Assembly: GCF_047246645.1 (NCBI RefSeq)
Contig: NZ_JBFOKR010000006.1
Coordinates: 1-64,000 of the forward strand
From: Ferdinandcohnia sp047246645
GTDB lineage: Bacteria > Bacillota > Bacilli > Bacillales > Bacillaceae_L
Length of the DNA stretch: 64,000 nucleotides
Reading direction: 5' to 3'
In this document: piece after piece, positions 32,827 through 40,951 of the stretch
Layout of the letters: each line of letters opens with the position of its first letter
Position numbering within the stretch: position 1 is the first letter of the stretch
Made by a program: the position numbers and the translations under genes
Notes under the pieces: model-generated
Seen by the model: only the letters and a program-made list of their open reading frames with translations
The model's database searches: none
Told to the model about the DNA's origin: nothing

Positions 32827-33150
32827 CTCTTTATCATTTTCAGCTACATATTTTAGGATAGATAATTTATTGTGCCAAAATTGTTCAAAATAAGACAACC
32901 AGTCCTGGATTTCGGTAAAAGCTTCAGGCTGTAATCGAAATCGTTTTTCTCTTCCAACCTTTTCACTACTAACTAAGTTAGCTTCTGAAAGGATAAGAAG
33001 ATGTTTACTGATTGCGGTACGGCTCATAGGAAATCGACTGGATATCTCAGAGATAGGGAGCTCTTTATCAGCGATTAACCGTAGAATTTCTCTGCGAGTC
33101 GGATCTGCAATAGCTTGGAAAACATCATGATTTTGAGCTGTTGCTGACAT
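32824..33150 (-). CDS. ArsR family transcriptional repressor
   Basis: Winged-helix ArsR-type regulator of 108 residues (FQAIADPTRREILRLIADKELPISEISSRFPMSRTAISKHLLILSEANLVSSEKVGREKRFRL). The Cys clusters of metal-sensing ArsR proteins are absent. It therefore belongs to the SdpR-like group that pairs with SRPBCC proteins. Its start codon directly abuts the stop of the upstream SRPBCC gene, so they form one operon with the regulator second. Two identical 12 bp palindromes in the operon promoter are its probable binding sites. Confidence 0.93.
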   Translation of the reverse strand: MSATAQNHDVFQAIADPTRREILRLIADKELPISEISSRFPMSRTAISKHLLILSEANLVSSEKVGREKRFRLQPEAFTEIQDWLSYFEQFWHNKLSILKYVAENDKE

Positions 33151-33567
33151 TTAGCCTTCAACTACTTCTGCAAGCTTCTTAACAATGCCTGACCAGCCTT
33201 GATTCATACGCTCACGAATAACTGATGCATGTTCATTAGCCTTAGTAATCATTTCGTCAGAATCCTTCCAACCGCTATGAATTAGAGTGAACTCAGTTTT
33301 TTCCTCGACTTCTTTCAATAAAAATTCAACAATCCAGCCATCTGTATCCCATGTAAAAGCTAACTTGTGAGGTGGGTTTACCTCAGTTATTTTACACGGA
33401 GAGGGACCAAACGGAGATTGAAGATGAAACTCATGTCCCACTTTTGGCTCCATGTCATTTGGCATAAACCAAGAGTTAATTCCTTCTGAAGTAGAAACAA
33501 GGTTCCAAACCTTTTGTATTGGTGCATCAATAACAATTGCTTGTTTAATATCAGGAACTTTTGTCAT
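33151..33567 (-). CDS. SRPBCC (AHSA1-like) domain protein
   Basis: A 138-residue START/Bet v1-like fold protein of the AHSA1 group (IKQAIVIDAPIQKVWNLVSTSEGINSWFMPNDMEPKVGHEF, HKLAFTWDTDGWIVEFLL, TEFTLIHSGW, NQGWSGIVKKLAEVVEG). Such proteins bind a small hydrophobic ligand in a deep cavity. Genes of this type are commonly co-transcribed with an ArsR repressor, as here; usually the repressor gene comes first, but here it is second. GGAG site before the ATG. Ligand unknown. Confidence 0.92.
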   Translation of the reverse strand: MTKVPDIKQAIVIDAPIQKVWNLVSTSEGINSWFMPNDMEPKVGHEFHLQSPFGPSPCKITEVNPPHKLAFTWDTDGWIVEFLLKEVEEKTEFTLIHSGWKDSDEMITKANEHASVIRERMNQGWSGIVKKLAEVVEG

Positions 33568-33593
33568 ATATATTCTCCTTTAAAATAAAGTGA

Positions 33594-33635
33594 AACCAAA
33601 TGGTTGCATTTATAATGATATAAAACCAAATGGTT
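33594..33635 (-). promoter_or_regulatory. Paired ArsR-type operators
   Basis: AACCAAATGGTT occurs at 33594-33605 and again at 33624-33635, exactly 30 bp apart (about three helical turns). An AT-rich element (TATAA on the minus strand) lies between them. Position and symmetry point to autoregulation by the ArsR protein. Confidence 0.75.
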
Positions 33636-33834
33636 TCATGTCAACCTTTTTTAGATTTAGTGGGGAAAATCGGTAAATTAGAAAACTTCTTACTATATCG
33701 TTACCTAATTGATAAGTGTTTAATATGGATTTTTATGGTTTTTTTACTAAGATAAAAAGTTGAAAGTGTTAGGAAATAGGTTTATGCTAAATTATATCAT
33801 TTACTATTTTACTATATTAAGGGGGACGGACCTG

Positions 33835-34551
33835 ATGGATGTGCTAAGCATTTTAGGTCTAGCTATTTCTTCTGGTGCAACAATTGCTTTATTAAAGATT
33901 ATAGCAATTGATATTATTCTATCGGGAGATAACGCCGTTGTTATCGCAATGGCAACTAGAAATCTACCAAAGGATCAACAAAATAAAGCAATATTCTGGG
34001 GTACGGCAGGAGCTGTTATTCTTCGCGTATTGTTTGCTGCGATAATTGTTTACTTACTAAAAATTCCGTATGTAAATCTAATTGGAGGCGTCTTACTTCT
34101 TTTTATTGCTTATAAAGTATTAATAGAAGAAGAGGGCGAAGCACATATTAAATCTTCTAATGGATTGATGTCTGCTATTGGAACAATCATTATGGCTGAT
34201 GCTGTTATGAGCCTGGACAATGTTGTTGCAGTTGCAGGTGCTGCAGATGGACATATTGGTATGATTGCACTAGGTGTTGCGATTAGTATACCTATTATGA
34301 TCTTCGGTTCTAAATTTATTGTTAAAGCAATGAATCGTTATGCATGGATTGCATATGTTGGTGCAGGTATTCTTGCTTGGACTGCTGGAGAAATGATGAT
34401 GAAGGATAAGGGATTCACTGATTTCATGCATATTCATCATGGCCCAGTTTCATATGTGATTGTTGCATTTCTAACTGTGTTTATATTAGGCGCTGGGTAT
34501 TTTAAAAATAAACGCACAGCGGCTAAACAAAAGCTACAGCAAACAGCATAG
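33835..34551 (+). CDS. TerC family membrane protein
   Basis: Seven-to-eight-segment membrane protein of 238 residues, of the YjbE/YkoY-type TerC group. Conserved Asp-containing motifs are IDIILSGDNAVVIAMATRNLP and IMADAVMSLDNVVAVAGAADG. Relatives in Bacillus are implicated in manganese export or delivery of Mn to exported enzymes. I looked for a yybP-ykoY manganese riboswitch in the 5' region and did not find one. The ORF extends upstream to 33760, but ATG 33835 has AGGGGGACGG before it and begins the conserved domain. Ends with a terminator. Confidence 0.88.
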   Translation: MDVLSILGLAISSGATIALLKIIAIDIILSGDNAVVIAMATRNLPKDQQNKAIFWGTAGAVILRVLFAAIIVYLLKIPYVNLIGGVLLLFIAYKVLIEEEGEAHIKSSNGLMSAIGTIIMADAVMSLDNVVAVAGAADGHIGMIALGVAISIPIMIFGSKFIVKAMNRYAWIAYVGAGILAWTAGEMMMKDKGFTDFMHIHHGPVSYVIVAFLTVFILGAGYFKNKRTAAKQKLQQTA

Positions 34552-34558
34552 CATTGTG

Positions 34559-34584
34559 GACAAGCCTTCGGGTTTGTCTTTTTT
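34559..34584 (+). terminator. Terminator after the TerC gene
   Basis: GACAAGCC-TTCG-GGTTTGTC, followed by TTTTTT. Confidence 0.92.
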
Positions 34585-34672
34585 ATTTTGGGGTAGTGAC
34601 AGTATCTTTTTATTATTGACAGAAAAATTAGTGTTAACAGCTAACCGACAGTGAATTTTTTTGCAGATAGGG

Positions 34673-34757
34673 AAAGCATAAAATTCTTTCCTATCTGCAT
34701 AAGTGCAACTACGCCTCTGCTGTCGCCAAAGGCTCGGCAATCGCCGAGTTTTCTAAT
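34673..34757 (+). repeat. Two-hairpin intergenic repeat, copy 2
   Basis: Same element as 1988-2084: GCAGATAGG hairpin, GCATAAGTGCAACTACG linker, and CTCGGC-AATC-GCCGAG with TTTTCT. An 11 bp direct repeat (GACAGTATCTT) stands on both sides, at 34598-34608 and 34761-34771. These flanks are not seen around copy 1. Confidence 0.8.
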
Positions 34758-34825
34758 AACGACAGTATCTTAATAATAACGACTGTAAAACTGATTTAAG
34801 TGGAAGATTTATAGGAGAATACAAG

Positions 34826-34857
34826 AACACCACCCATTTTAGGGTGGTGTTTATTCG
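34826..34857 (-). terminator. Terminator of mreBH
   Basis: AACACCACCC pairs with GGGTGGTGTT, just beyond the mreBH stop on the minus strand. The following T-run is interrupted. Confidence 0.75.
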
Positions 34858-35865
34858 TTATTTAGCTAATTTGTGTAGCTTAGTAATGATACTTAGTGAA
34901 CGGCCAGTACCGATTGCAACAGATTCGAGCGGGTTTGGTGCAAGATGAACCGGGACAAATATCTCTTGGCTAAGCCATTCTTGCATTCCTTTTAACAATG
35001 AACCACCACCTGTTAAAATTACACCACGATCCACAATATCCCCACTGAGTTCTGGCGGACAATCCTCTAGTGTTGAACGAATTGCTTCTAGGATGTGTAA
35101 TAATGACTCACGTAATGTATCTTGAATTTCAGTTGAACGTAACGTAATAGTTTTCGGAAGTCCTGTTACCAAGTCACGCCCACGAACATCCATTGTTTCT
35201 ACTGGATGGTCAATCAGGCAGTAACCAATATGCATTTTTACTTGTTCCGCAGTGTGTTCACCGATAAGAACATTATACTTTTTACGTACATATTGGATGA
35301 TATCTTCGTCAAGTTGGTCTCCTCCGATTCTAACTGAATTGCAGGACACAACTCCACCAAAGGAAATGATTGCTACTTCAGTGTTTCCACCACCAATATC
35401 AACAATCACATTTGCAACTGGTTCATCTACTGGTAGGTCAGAGCCAATTGCTGCTGCAACTGGTTCTTCAATAAGATGTACCTGTTTTGCTCCACAATTT
35501 CTGACTGCATCTTGGATAGCGCGTCTTTCAACAGATGTAGAACCAGAAGGTGTGCATACGACAACATTCGGTTTTCTGATTGAATATCCAAGTTTTTGTC
35601 CCACTTTTTTCATAACATGGCGAAGCATATCAGAAGTGACATTATAGTCCGCGATAACGCCCTTTTTTAATGGGCGAATTGCTACTATTTTACCAGGTGT
35701 TTTCCCAATCATTCTTTTTGCATCGGTACCAACTGCAACCACACTGTTATCTTCCGTATTTATTGCGACTACAGATGGTTCGTTCAGAATGATACCTTTA
35801 TTTTTACTATATACTAGAATATTTGCTGTACCTAAATCGATTCCTATTTCAACATTTGAAAACAT
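34858..35865 (-). CDS. mreBH: MreBH, actin-like cell-shape protein
   Basis: MreB-family actin homologue of 335 residues, exactly the length of B. subtilis MreBH and very close to it by memory (EIGIDLGTANILVYSKNKGIILNEPSVVA start; VCTPSGST.VERRAI, HLIEEPVAAAIG, VDIGGG.TEVAIISFGGVV, RGVILTGGGSLL.G). It forms membrane-bound filaments guiding lateral wall synthesis; MreBH is linked to the LytE hydrolase. The start is ATG 35865 with GGGTGGAG 7 bases upstream; the in-frame GTG 35877 lies inside that site. It is a stand-alone gene, as in B. subtilis. Confidence 0.95.
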   Translation of the reverse strand: MFSNVEIGIDLGTANILVYSKNKGIILNEPSVVAINTEDNSVVAVGTDAKRMIGKTPGKIVAIRPLKKGVIADYNVTSDMLRHVMKKVGQKLGYSIRKPNVVVCTPSGSTSVERRAIQDAVRNCGAKQVHLIEEPVAAAIGSDLPVDEPVANVIVDIGGGNTEVAIISFGGVVSCNSVRIGGDQLDEDIIQYVRKKYNVLIGEHTAEQVKMHIGYCLIDHPVETMDVRGRDLVTGLPKTITLRSTEIQDTLRESLLHILEAIRSTLEDCPPELSGDIVDRGVILTGGGSLLKGMQEWLSQEIFVPVHLAPNPLESVAIGTGRSLSIITKLHKLAK

Positions 35866-36202
35866 ATGTGTCTCCACCCTTCAGAGAGTTTGAGTTAGTT
35901 ATTTTTAGCTTTGTATAAATGGGCAAAAGAAAATTTTTTTATCTTTTCCTGAGCCTTTAGTAACTGTAGTTTGTAAGTGGAATGGACATCCGCCATTTGT
36001 ACCATTCACTTTATAAAGTTCCTGTTTTTCTGTCGATTTTTGGGGGTTGTTGTCGCTTTGTAATAATTTTAATATGTTAGAAATATAGTTCGATTGAATT
36101 ATGAAAATGGTAATTCTAATAGATGGCAAACCTCTTGAAAAAAATGTAAAATATAAGTATGAGAAGTTGTTTTTATGCACCCCAATTAAGGAGGGCTGAA
36201 GG

Positions 36203-36571
36203 ATGGATTTTTCAAAAATCGTAGAAGATAAGATTCGCAAAGCTTTAGATGATGGGGAATTTAAAAACCTACCCGGTTATGGTAAGCCTTTGAAGCTGGA
36301 TGATTTATCTGGAATACCTGAAGAACTGCGCATGGCTTACAAGGTTATGAAAAATGCCGGAATGTTAAATGAAGAAACCGAATTAAAAAGAGAACTACTT
36401 ACAATAGAGAATCTGCTGGATAATTGTCAGGATGAAGCGCAGAGGGCAGTTCTACTAGGTAAACTTAATGAGAAGCAGTTCCGTTTAAACAAAGTGCTAA
36501 ATAGTAGAAAATCGACGCACTCTAGTGTTTTTAAAGATTATCAAATGCAACTACACAATAAATTTAAATAA
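36203..36571 (+). CDS. DUF1992 family protein (DnaJ-C28-like domain)
   Basis: A 122-residue soluble protein. The opening half is the DUF1992/DNAJC28-conserved domain: VEDKIRKALDDGEFKNLPGYGKPLKLDD, then PEELRMAYKVMKNAGMLNEE. The rest is a helical, charged stretch. Function in bacteria is unknown. Strong AAGGAGGG site. Transcribed away from mreBH. No distinct terminator was seen before the XRE gene 135 bases downstream. Confidence 0.9.
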   Translation: MDFSKIVEDKIRKALDDGEFKNLPGYGKPLKLDDLSGIPEELRMAYKVMKNAGMLNEETELKRELLTIENLLDNCQDEAQRAVLLGKLNEKQFRLNKVLNSRKSTHSSVFKDYQMQLHNKFK

Positions 36572-36706
36572 TACAGGTATCCCATTGAACTGACTGAAAG
36601 ACGAAATGTAATTCTCACAGAATGTTCATGAACATATAACATCCTAAGGTAGTAGAACTGATATGCTAAAAGTAGAGGTATTATGCTGCTATGGAGGTGT
36701 TGGGTC

Positions 36707-37066
36707 ATGAATCGCTTTGGAGAAAACCTTAAAATGGTTCGTGAACAAAAGAATATGACCGTACAAGAGCTTGCCCTTAATGTTAGAGTTGGTTCTGGTA
36801 CAATCGAAAAATATGAAAAGGGTGCTAAAGCTCCAGACATTCAAACGCTTCTACGTATATCAACTGTATTAGATGTTCCGGCATCTGAGTTGTCAGAAGA
36901 AATATACTATGCTAATCCAACTGGTATTGATGATGAGCTTGAACAACTCGTGAAAGAGGTTGGTCTAAAGAAAGCTAAGCTCTTATTGCGGAAAGCAAAG
37001 GAATTTGACGAAGCGGACTTTTTAAGAGCAATGGGAATGTTATATGATACTAAGTATACAAAATAA
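36707..37066 (+). CDS. XRE family transcriptional regulator
   Basis: A 119-residue protein with an N-terminal Cro/cI HTH (FGENLKMVREQKNMTVQELALNVRVGSGTIEKYEKGAKAPDIQTLLRISTVLDV, about residues 4-57). A short helical C-terminal part follows (LEQLVKEVGLKKAKLLLRKAKEF). ATG 36707 is chosen, with GGAGGTG 9 bases upstream. No metabolic neighbour indicates its regulon. Followed by a strong terminator. Confidence 0.88.
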   Translation: MNRFGENLKMVREQKNMTVQELALNVRVGSGTIEKYEKGAKAPDIQTLLRISTVLDVPASELSEEIYYANPTGIDDELEQLVKEVGLKKAKLLLRKAKEFDEADFLRAMGMLYDTKYTK

Positions 37067-37078
37067 TAAATGCTATTT

Positions 37079-37110
37079 AGGTCAAAACGGATTTAGGTTT
37101 TGACCTTTTC
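37079..37110 (+). terminator. Terminator after the XRE gene
   Basis: AGGTCAAAAC pairs with GTTTTGACCT, followed by TTTCTATT. Confidence 0.85.
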
Positions 37111-37197
37111 TATTATATAAGGTTAAAAGGATAGTGATCGACGTATTTGTGACGTCTTAAAAAAATATGAAGACACCGTGATTTAAGGAGGATTTTC

Positions 37198-37596
37198 GTG
37201 CAATCAATAATTGAAATAAAACGAATCTATGAGCCTATATCAATTGAAGATGGAAAAAGGATATTAGTTGACCGGTTATGGCCGAGAGGAATTTCTAAAC
37301 AAAATGCTAACCTGGATATTTGGATGAAGGATGTTGCGCCTAGTACGGAACTAAGGAAGCAATTTAATCATAAACCTGAACTGTTCGATGAATTTAGGAT
37401 TCAATACATAGAGGAATTGCATAAAGACGTGGAGAAGTTAGAAAAGGTAAACGAGCTTTTGCAAATTTTGAGGAATGAAAAGATAACCTTATTATATGCA
37501 GCAAAAGATAGAGAGAATAATCATGCTGTTGTGTTAAGGGATGTTCTATTAAAGGAGAGTGTGCATGAGGATAAGGGACTATCAGGAGAAGGATGA
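37198..37596 (+). CDS. DUF488 family protein
   Basis: A 132-residue YeaO-like DUF488 protein (RIYEPISIEDGKRILVDRLWPRGISK, DIWMKDVAPSTELRKQFNH, ITLLYAAKDRENNHAVVLRDVL). The family has an invariant RLWPRG motif and no firmly known reaction. Start is GTG with an AAGGAGG site. The last 32 bases overlap the following GNAT gene, so the two are translationally coupled. Confidence 0.9.
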   Translation: MQSIIEIKRIYEPISIEDGKRILVDRLWPRGISKQNANLDIWMKDVAPSTELRKQFNHKPELFDEFRIQYIEELHKDVEKLEKVNELLQILRNEKITLLYAAKDRENNHAVVLRDVLLKESVHEDKGLSGEG

Positions 37597-38146
37597 AAAT
37601 GGGTGGATTAGATGTAGAGTGCTAGCATTTCTTAACACGGCCTATCATGATAATGTGTTACAGAAAAAAGAAAAATATGAATACCCGGCTATTGAATTAG
37701 TGGCAGAAATTGATAATCTAATTGTTGGAATTCTAGATATTGAAGTTGAAGACAATCCAGGACAAGTTTGTTCAAACTCAGAAACTCGGAGCGGGATGAT
37801 CTGGCATATCGCGATACATCCTGATTATCAACGGTCAGGAATTGCAGCTTCGTTGTTAAAAGAGGCTGAGCAACGTCTGCATAAACAAGGCGTTCACCGG
37901 TTAGAAGCATGGACCCGAGATGACAAATGGGTAAATGACTGGTATGAGAAACATGGATTTTCGAAGGGGAAATCGTATTTACATGTTTATCTTGAAGGGA
38001 AAGAACATGAAGAAATAGTTGAAAGTAAGCTACCAGACCTAAAACCAATTTATACCTTTGCTCATTACACAGGAGACCAACAGGAAGAAATAAAGGCGAA
38101 GTACCAGCGTGTCCACGAATGCAATATGTACGAAAAACACCTATAA
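37565..38146 (+). CDS. GNAT family N-acetyltransferase
   Basis: A 193-residue GNAT acetyltransferase. The core strand and acetyl-CoA loop are clear: MIWHIAIHPDYQRSGIAASLLKEAEQRL, then VHRLEAWTRDDKWVNDWYEKHGFSKGKSYLHV. A ~40-residue C-terminal extension follows. The substrate is unknown. It begins inside the DUF488 gene (ATG 37565, AAAGGAG site). Followed by a very strong hairpin. Confidence 0.9.
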   Translation: MRIRDYQEKDENGWIRCRVLAFLNTAYHDNVLQKKEKYEYPAIELVAEIDNLIVGILDIEVEDNPGQVCSNSETRSGMIWHIAIHPDYQRSGIAASLLKEAEQRLHKQGVHRLEAWTRDDKWVNDWYEKHGFSKGKSYLHVYLEGKEHEEIVESKLPDLKPIYTFAHYTGDQQEEIKAKYQRVHECNMYEKHL

Positions 38147-38160
38147 TCCGTAGACCCAGG

Positions 38161-38214
38161 GAACTGTCCTCTAAAACCATTCCAGAAATGACTTTAGAGG
38201 ACAGTTCTTTTTTG
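38161..38214 (+). terminator. Terminator after the DUF488/GNAT operon
   Basis: GAACTGTCCTCTAAA pairs perfectly with TTTAGAGGACAGTTC over 15 bp, followed by TTTTTT. Confidence 0.92.
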
Positions 38215-38220
38215 TAGCGT

Positions 38221-38276
38221 GTATTTCTATGGTGTCAGGTACCATAGAAATACATTTGTCCACCCTAGAAAGACAC
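38221..38276 (-). repeat. GGTGCCTGACACC-type repeat, diverged copy
   Basis: On the minus strand it reads GTGTCTTTCTAGGGTGGAC, then AAATGTATTTCTATGG, TACCTGACACCATAGAAATAC. It matches 22957-23003 but is inverted and folds into a longer hairpin (GTATTTCTATGG with CCATAGAAATAC). Confidence 0.65.
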
Positions 38277-38301
38277 TTAAGCTGATAGATATGGTTATGT
38301 T

Positions 38302-38330
38302 TTGACTAACTTGTATATACAAGTTAAACT
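38302..38330 (+). promoter_or_regulatory. treA promoter with TreR operator
   Basis: A -35 element TTGACT (38302-38307) and a -10 element TAAACT (38325-38330) are 17 bases apart. The spacer holds AACTTGTATATACAAGTT (38308-38325), an 18 bp perfect palindrome whose core TTGTATATACAA is the TreR operator known from B. subtilis. TreR bound here would block RNA polymerase until trehalose 6-phosphate is present. No treR gene is in the window. Confidence 0.82.
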
Positions 38331-38441
38331 ACTAGTTGAATGCTTCATAAGATAGTAATGTTTAACAAATACTATTTGGGAGTTAGATACGTAAAGATAA
38401 TGCTTTATTACATATGATCATAATAATTGGTGGTGTCGGTA

Positions 38442-40130
38442 ATGAAAGAACCATGGTGGAAAAAATCAGTTGTGTATCAAATTTATCCAAAAAGTTTCAA
38501 TGATACAACTGGGAACGGTGTCGGAGACATTCAGGGAATAATTGAGAAGCTAGATTATTTAAAGACCTTAGGAATAGATGTAATTTGGTTAACGCCAATT
38601 TACAAATCTCCTCAAAAAGATAATGGATATGATATTAGTGATTATTTTGCTATACACGAAGAGTACGGAACGATGGAAGACTTTGACCGTCTATTAAAAG
38701 AAGCACATACTCGGGGTATTAAGTTAATTATGGATATCGTTGTGAACCATACGTCTACAGAAAATCAGTGGTTTATTGAGTCAAGACAATCGAAGGATAA
38801 CGCATATCGTGATTTTTATATCTGGAAAGACGGAAAGGATGGCCATGAGCCTACAAACTGGGAATCTAAATTTGGTGGGAATGCCTGGCAGTATGATGAA
38901 CAAACAGGTCAATATTATTTACACCTTTTTGATGTAACGCAAGCAGATTTGAACTGGGAAAATGAACAGGTCCGGAAAAAAGTCTATGATATGATGACGT
39001 TTTGGTTTGAAAAGGGAGTAGATGGTTTCCGCTTAGATGTTATAAACCTTATTTCTAAAGATCAGCGCTTCCCTGATGATGATGGTTCAGTGCCGCCAGG
39101 AGACGGCCGCAAATTTTACACTGATGGACCAAGAGTCCATGAATTTATGCAGGAAATGAATCGTGAGGTATTTTCAAAATACGATAGTATGACTGTTGGA
39201 GAGATGTCATCTACTACGATTGATCATTGCGTTAAATATACAAATCCGGACCGCCATGAACTAAGCATGACGTTTAACTTCCATCACTTAAAGGTTGATT
39301 ATCCAAATGGTGAGAAATGGTCAGTAGCAGACTTTGATTTTCTTGCTTTAAAACGCATTCTATCAACTTGGCAGGAAGAGATGAATAAGGGTGGCGGCTG
39401 GAATGCACTGTTTTGGTGTAATCATGACCAACCTCGTATTGTTTCTAGGTACGGTAACGACGATACTTATTTAACTGAGTCTGCTAAGATGCTCGCGACT
39501 ACAATCCATATGATGCAAGGCACACCCTATATTTATCAGGGCGAAGAAATAGGCATGACAAACCCGAAATTTGAAGATATCTCTGAGTATCGTGATGTAG
39601 AGTCTTTAAATATGTATGAAATAAAACGTGAGCAGGGAATGAGTAAGGAAGAAATCATTGAGATTCTAAAAAGTAAATCTCGAGATAACTCGCGTACCCC
39701 AGTTCAATGGGATGCAAGTGAGCATGCTGGATTTACAAAAGGTACACCTTGGATAAACGTTGCTTCCAACTACAAAACGATTAATGCTGAAAATGCAGTG
39801 AAAGACAAAAATTCAGTTTTTTACCACTATCAGAAATTAATAAAACTACGCAAAGAGTACGATATCATCACATATGGTGACTATCAACTCTTACTAGAAG
39901 AACATCCTGATTTATTCGTATATATCCGAAATTGGAATGATGAAAAGTTACTAGTAATCAACAACTTCTATGGTAAAGAAACACAGTTTGACATTCCAAC
40001 TGAATTAGATATTAATGGCCATACTAGTGATTTATTGATATCTAACTATAGTAACTCAGTAACAGATATTACAAACGGGATGAAGCTCCGACCATATGAA
40101 TCAGTCGTATATCATTTGAAAAAGCAATAA
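38442..40130 (+). CDS. treA: Trehalose-6-phosphate hydrolase (phospho-alpha-1,1-glucosidase)
   Basis: GH13 enzyme of 562 residues that splits trehalose 6-phosphate into glucose and glucose 6-phosphate in the cytosol. It tracks B. subtilis TreA nearly throughout (WWKKSVVYQIYPKSFNDTTGNGVGD; FNFHHLKVDYPNGEKW is typical of TreA rather than MalL). Catalytic residues: D199 in GFRLDVIN, E254 in VGEMSS, D329 in NHDQPR. The ATG at 38442 begins the conserved domain. The usual partners treP (PTS transporter) and treR are not adjacent. A TreR-type operator in its promoter indicates control from an unlinked treR. Confidence 0.93.
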   Translation: MKEPWWKKSVVYQIYPKSFNDTTGNGVGDIQGIIEKLDYLKTLGIDVIWLTPIYKSPQKDNGYDISDYFAIHEEYGTMEDFDRLLKEAHTRGIKLIMDIVVNHTSTENQWFIESRQSKDNAYRDFYIWKDGKDGHEPTNWESKFGGNAWQYDEQTGQYYLHLFDVTQADLNWENEQVRKKVYDMMTFWFEKGVDGFRLDVINLISKDQRFPDDDGSVPPGDGRKFYTDGPRVHEFMQEMNREVFSKYDSMTVGEMSSTTIDHCVKYTNPDRHELSMTFNFHHLKVDYPNGEKWSVADFDFLALKRILSTWQEEMNKGGGWNALFWCNHDQPRIVSRYGNDDTYLTESAKMLATTIHMMQGTPYIYQGEEIGMTNPKFEDISEYRDVESLNMYEIKREQGMSKEEIIEILKSKSRDNSRTPVQWDASEHAGFTKGTPWINVASNYKTINAENAVKDKNSVFYHYQKLIKLRKEYDIITYGDYQLLLEEHPDLFVYIRNWNDEKLLVINNFYGKETQFDIPTELDINGHTSDLLISNYSNSVTDITNGMKLRPYESVVYHLKKQ

Positions 40131-40133
40131 ACA

Positions 40134-40169
40134 AAAGCCGCGTTCTTTGTTTAGAATGCGGCTTTTTTT
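40134..40169 (+). terminator. Terminator after treA
   Basis: AAAGCCGCGTTCT pairs with AGAATGCGGCTTT, followed by TTTT. Confidence 0.9.
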
Positions 40170-40173
40170 ATGA

Positions 40174-40546
40174 GTGTCCTCCTGAGGCGGACAAATGTAT
40201 TTCTTTGGTGCCTGACACGCCGAAATGTTGAAGCGCCTTGTTCAGCCACGAGAAGTGCTGGCCGGCTAGTGTCGCCACGTCCTGTGGCAACGCCGGCACT
40301 AGCACGTCCTGTGCGTCGAAACCCTGACGAAGGTGGCTCTAAAAAATGCTAAAGCATTTTTTCTGCGATGATATCCTCACGAAGCATCCCTTAATGTTGC
40401 CGCCGTAGGAGGGGTGAAGCTTGTCTCGATCTGCTTAAAAGCAGAGCTTTTTCGCAAGATACTCAAAGAAGCTTATTCAGGTAGGAAAACTGGCTAGGCG
40501 CTAAAGCTGAACACCATTGTGAGTAATGTGGATATGTGGATAGTGC
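40174..40546 (+). repeat. GGTGCCTGACACC-type repeat interrupted by an insertion
   Basis: The left part (40174-40218) and right part (40511-40546) join to give the same sequence as 22957-23033. They are separated by a ~292 bp element. ACAC appears at both junctions (40215-40218 and 40511-40514). Confidence 0.78.
40219..40510 (-). mobile_element. MITE-like element, copy 1 (nested insertion)
   Basis: Non-coding, GC-richer block of ~292 bp, related in opposite orientation to 52265-52551. Ends carry imperfect inverted repeats around GCGCCT (GAAGCGCCTTG at the left, CTAGGCGCTAAAGCT at the right). It contains internal palindromes (GTGTCGCCACGTCCTGTGGC, AAAAAATGCTAAAGCATTTTTT). It splits a smaller repeat with a 4 bp ACAC duplication, which is direct evidence that it moved. 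It encodes no convincing protein; short frames through it are spurious. Confidence 0.72.
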
Positions 40547-40556
40547 ATGCGCTGGG

Positions 40557-40697
40557 TTATTGTTTGATTTTGGGTAGTGGGTCGACTTTTTTTGCGTCGT
40601 GGGTGTTAAGGGATGTGCCTAGAAAGTATACGAAAATTCCGGTTGTTAAAAATAGTAAGAAGACAAATCCAATTAAGGTTAGCCAAAGACCTACCAT
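40557..40697 (-). CDS. Small single-span membrane protein, 46 aa
   Basis: A 46-codon frame with a strong AAGGGGGA site before ATG 40697. One hydrophobic segment (about 3-28: GLWLTLIGFVFLLFLTTG...) is followed by a short hydrophilic tail with LNTHDAKKVDPLPKIKQ. Longer in-frame versions begin further upstream but lack a binding site and show no conserved pattern. I do not recognise a family. It lies beside the interrupted repeat at 40.2-40.5 kb. Confidence 0.6.
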   Translation of the reverse strand: MVGLWLTLIGFVFLLFLTTGIFVYFLGTSLNTHDAKKVDPLPKIKQ

Positions 40698-40951
40698 GTG
40701 CATTCCCCCTTTTTGATGGTGGTTAGTGGTAAGAAAACCATAAGTACAAAAATGCGCGATGTAATTAAATTTACACAGGCTGTATAACCACTCTTTATAC
40801 ATATATGCATAGGAAACACTTAAATTCACACAAAATTCAGTATTTGTGGTAATAGCCAAAGGCTATATTGCATAGTAAAGGACTCTGACATCAAGAAAAA
40901 GAAAATAAAAAAAGCAAGTGACAACCGCCACTTACTTGGTATGTATCCACA

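Noticed and set aside
33640..33834. Possible yybP-ykoY manganese riboswitch before the TerC gene
   Set aside because: The region lacks the conserved GGGGAG-type junction and paired helices; no riboswitch could be drawn.
40170..40352. Plus-strand 60-codon frame
   Set aside because: It runs through the repeat and MITE-like element and has no ribosome binding site.
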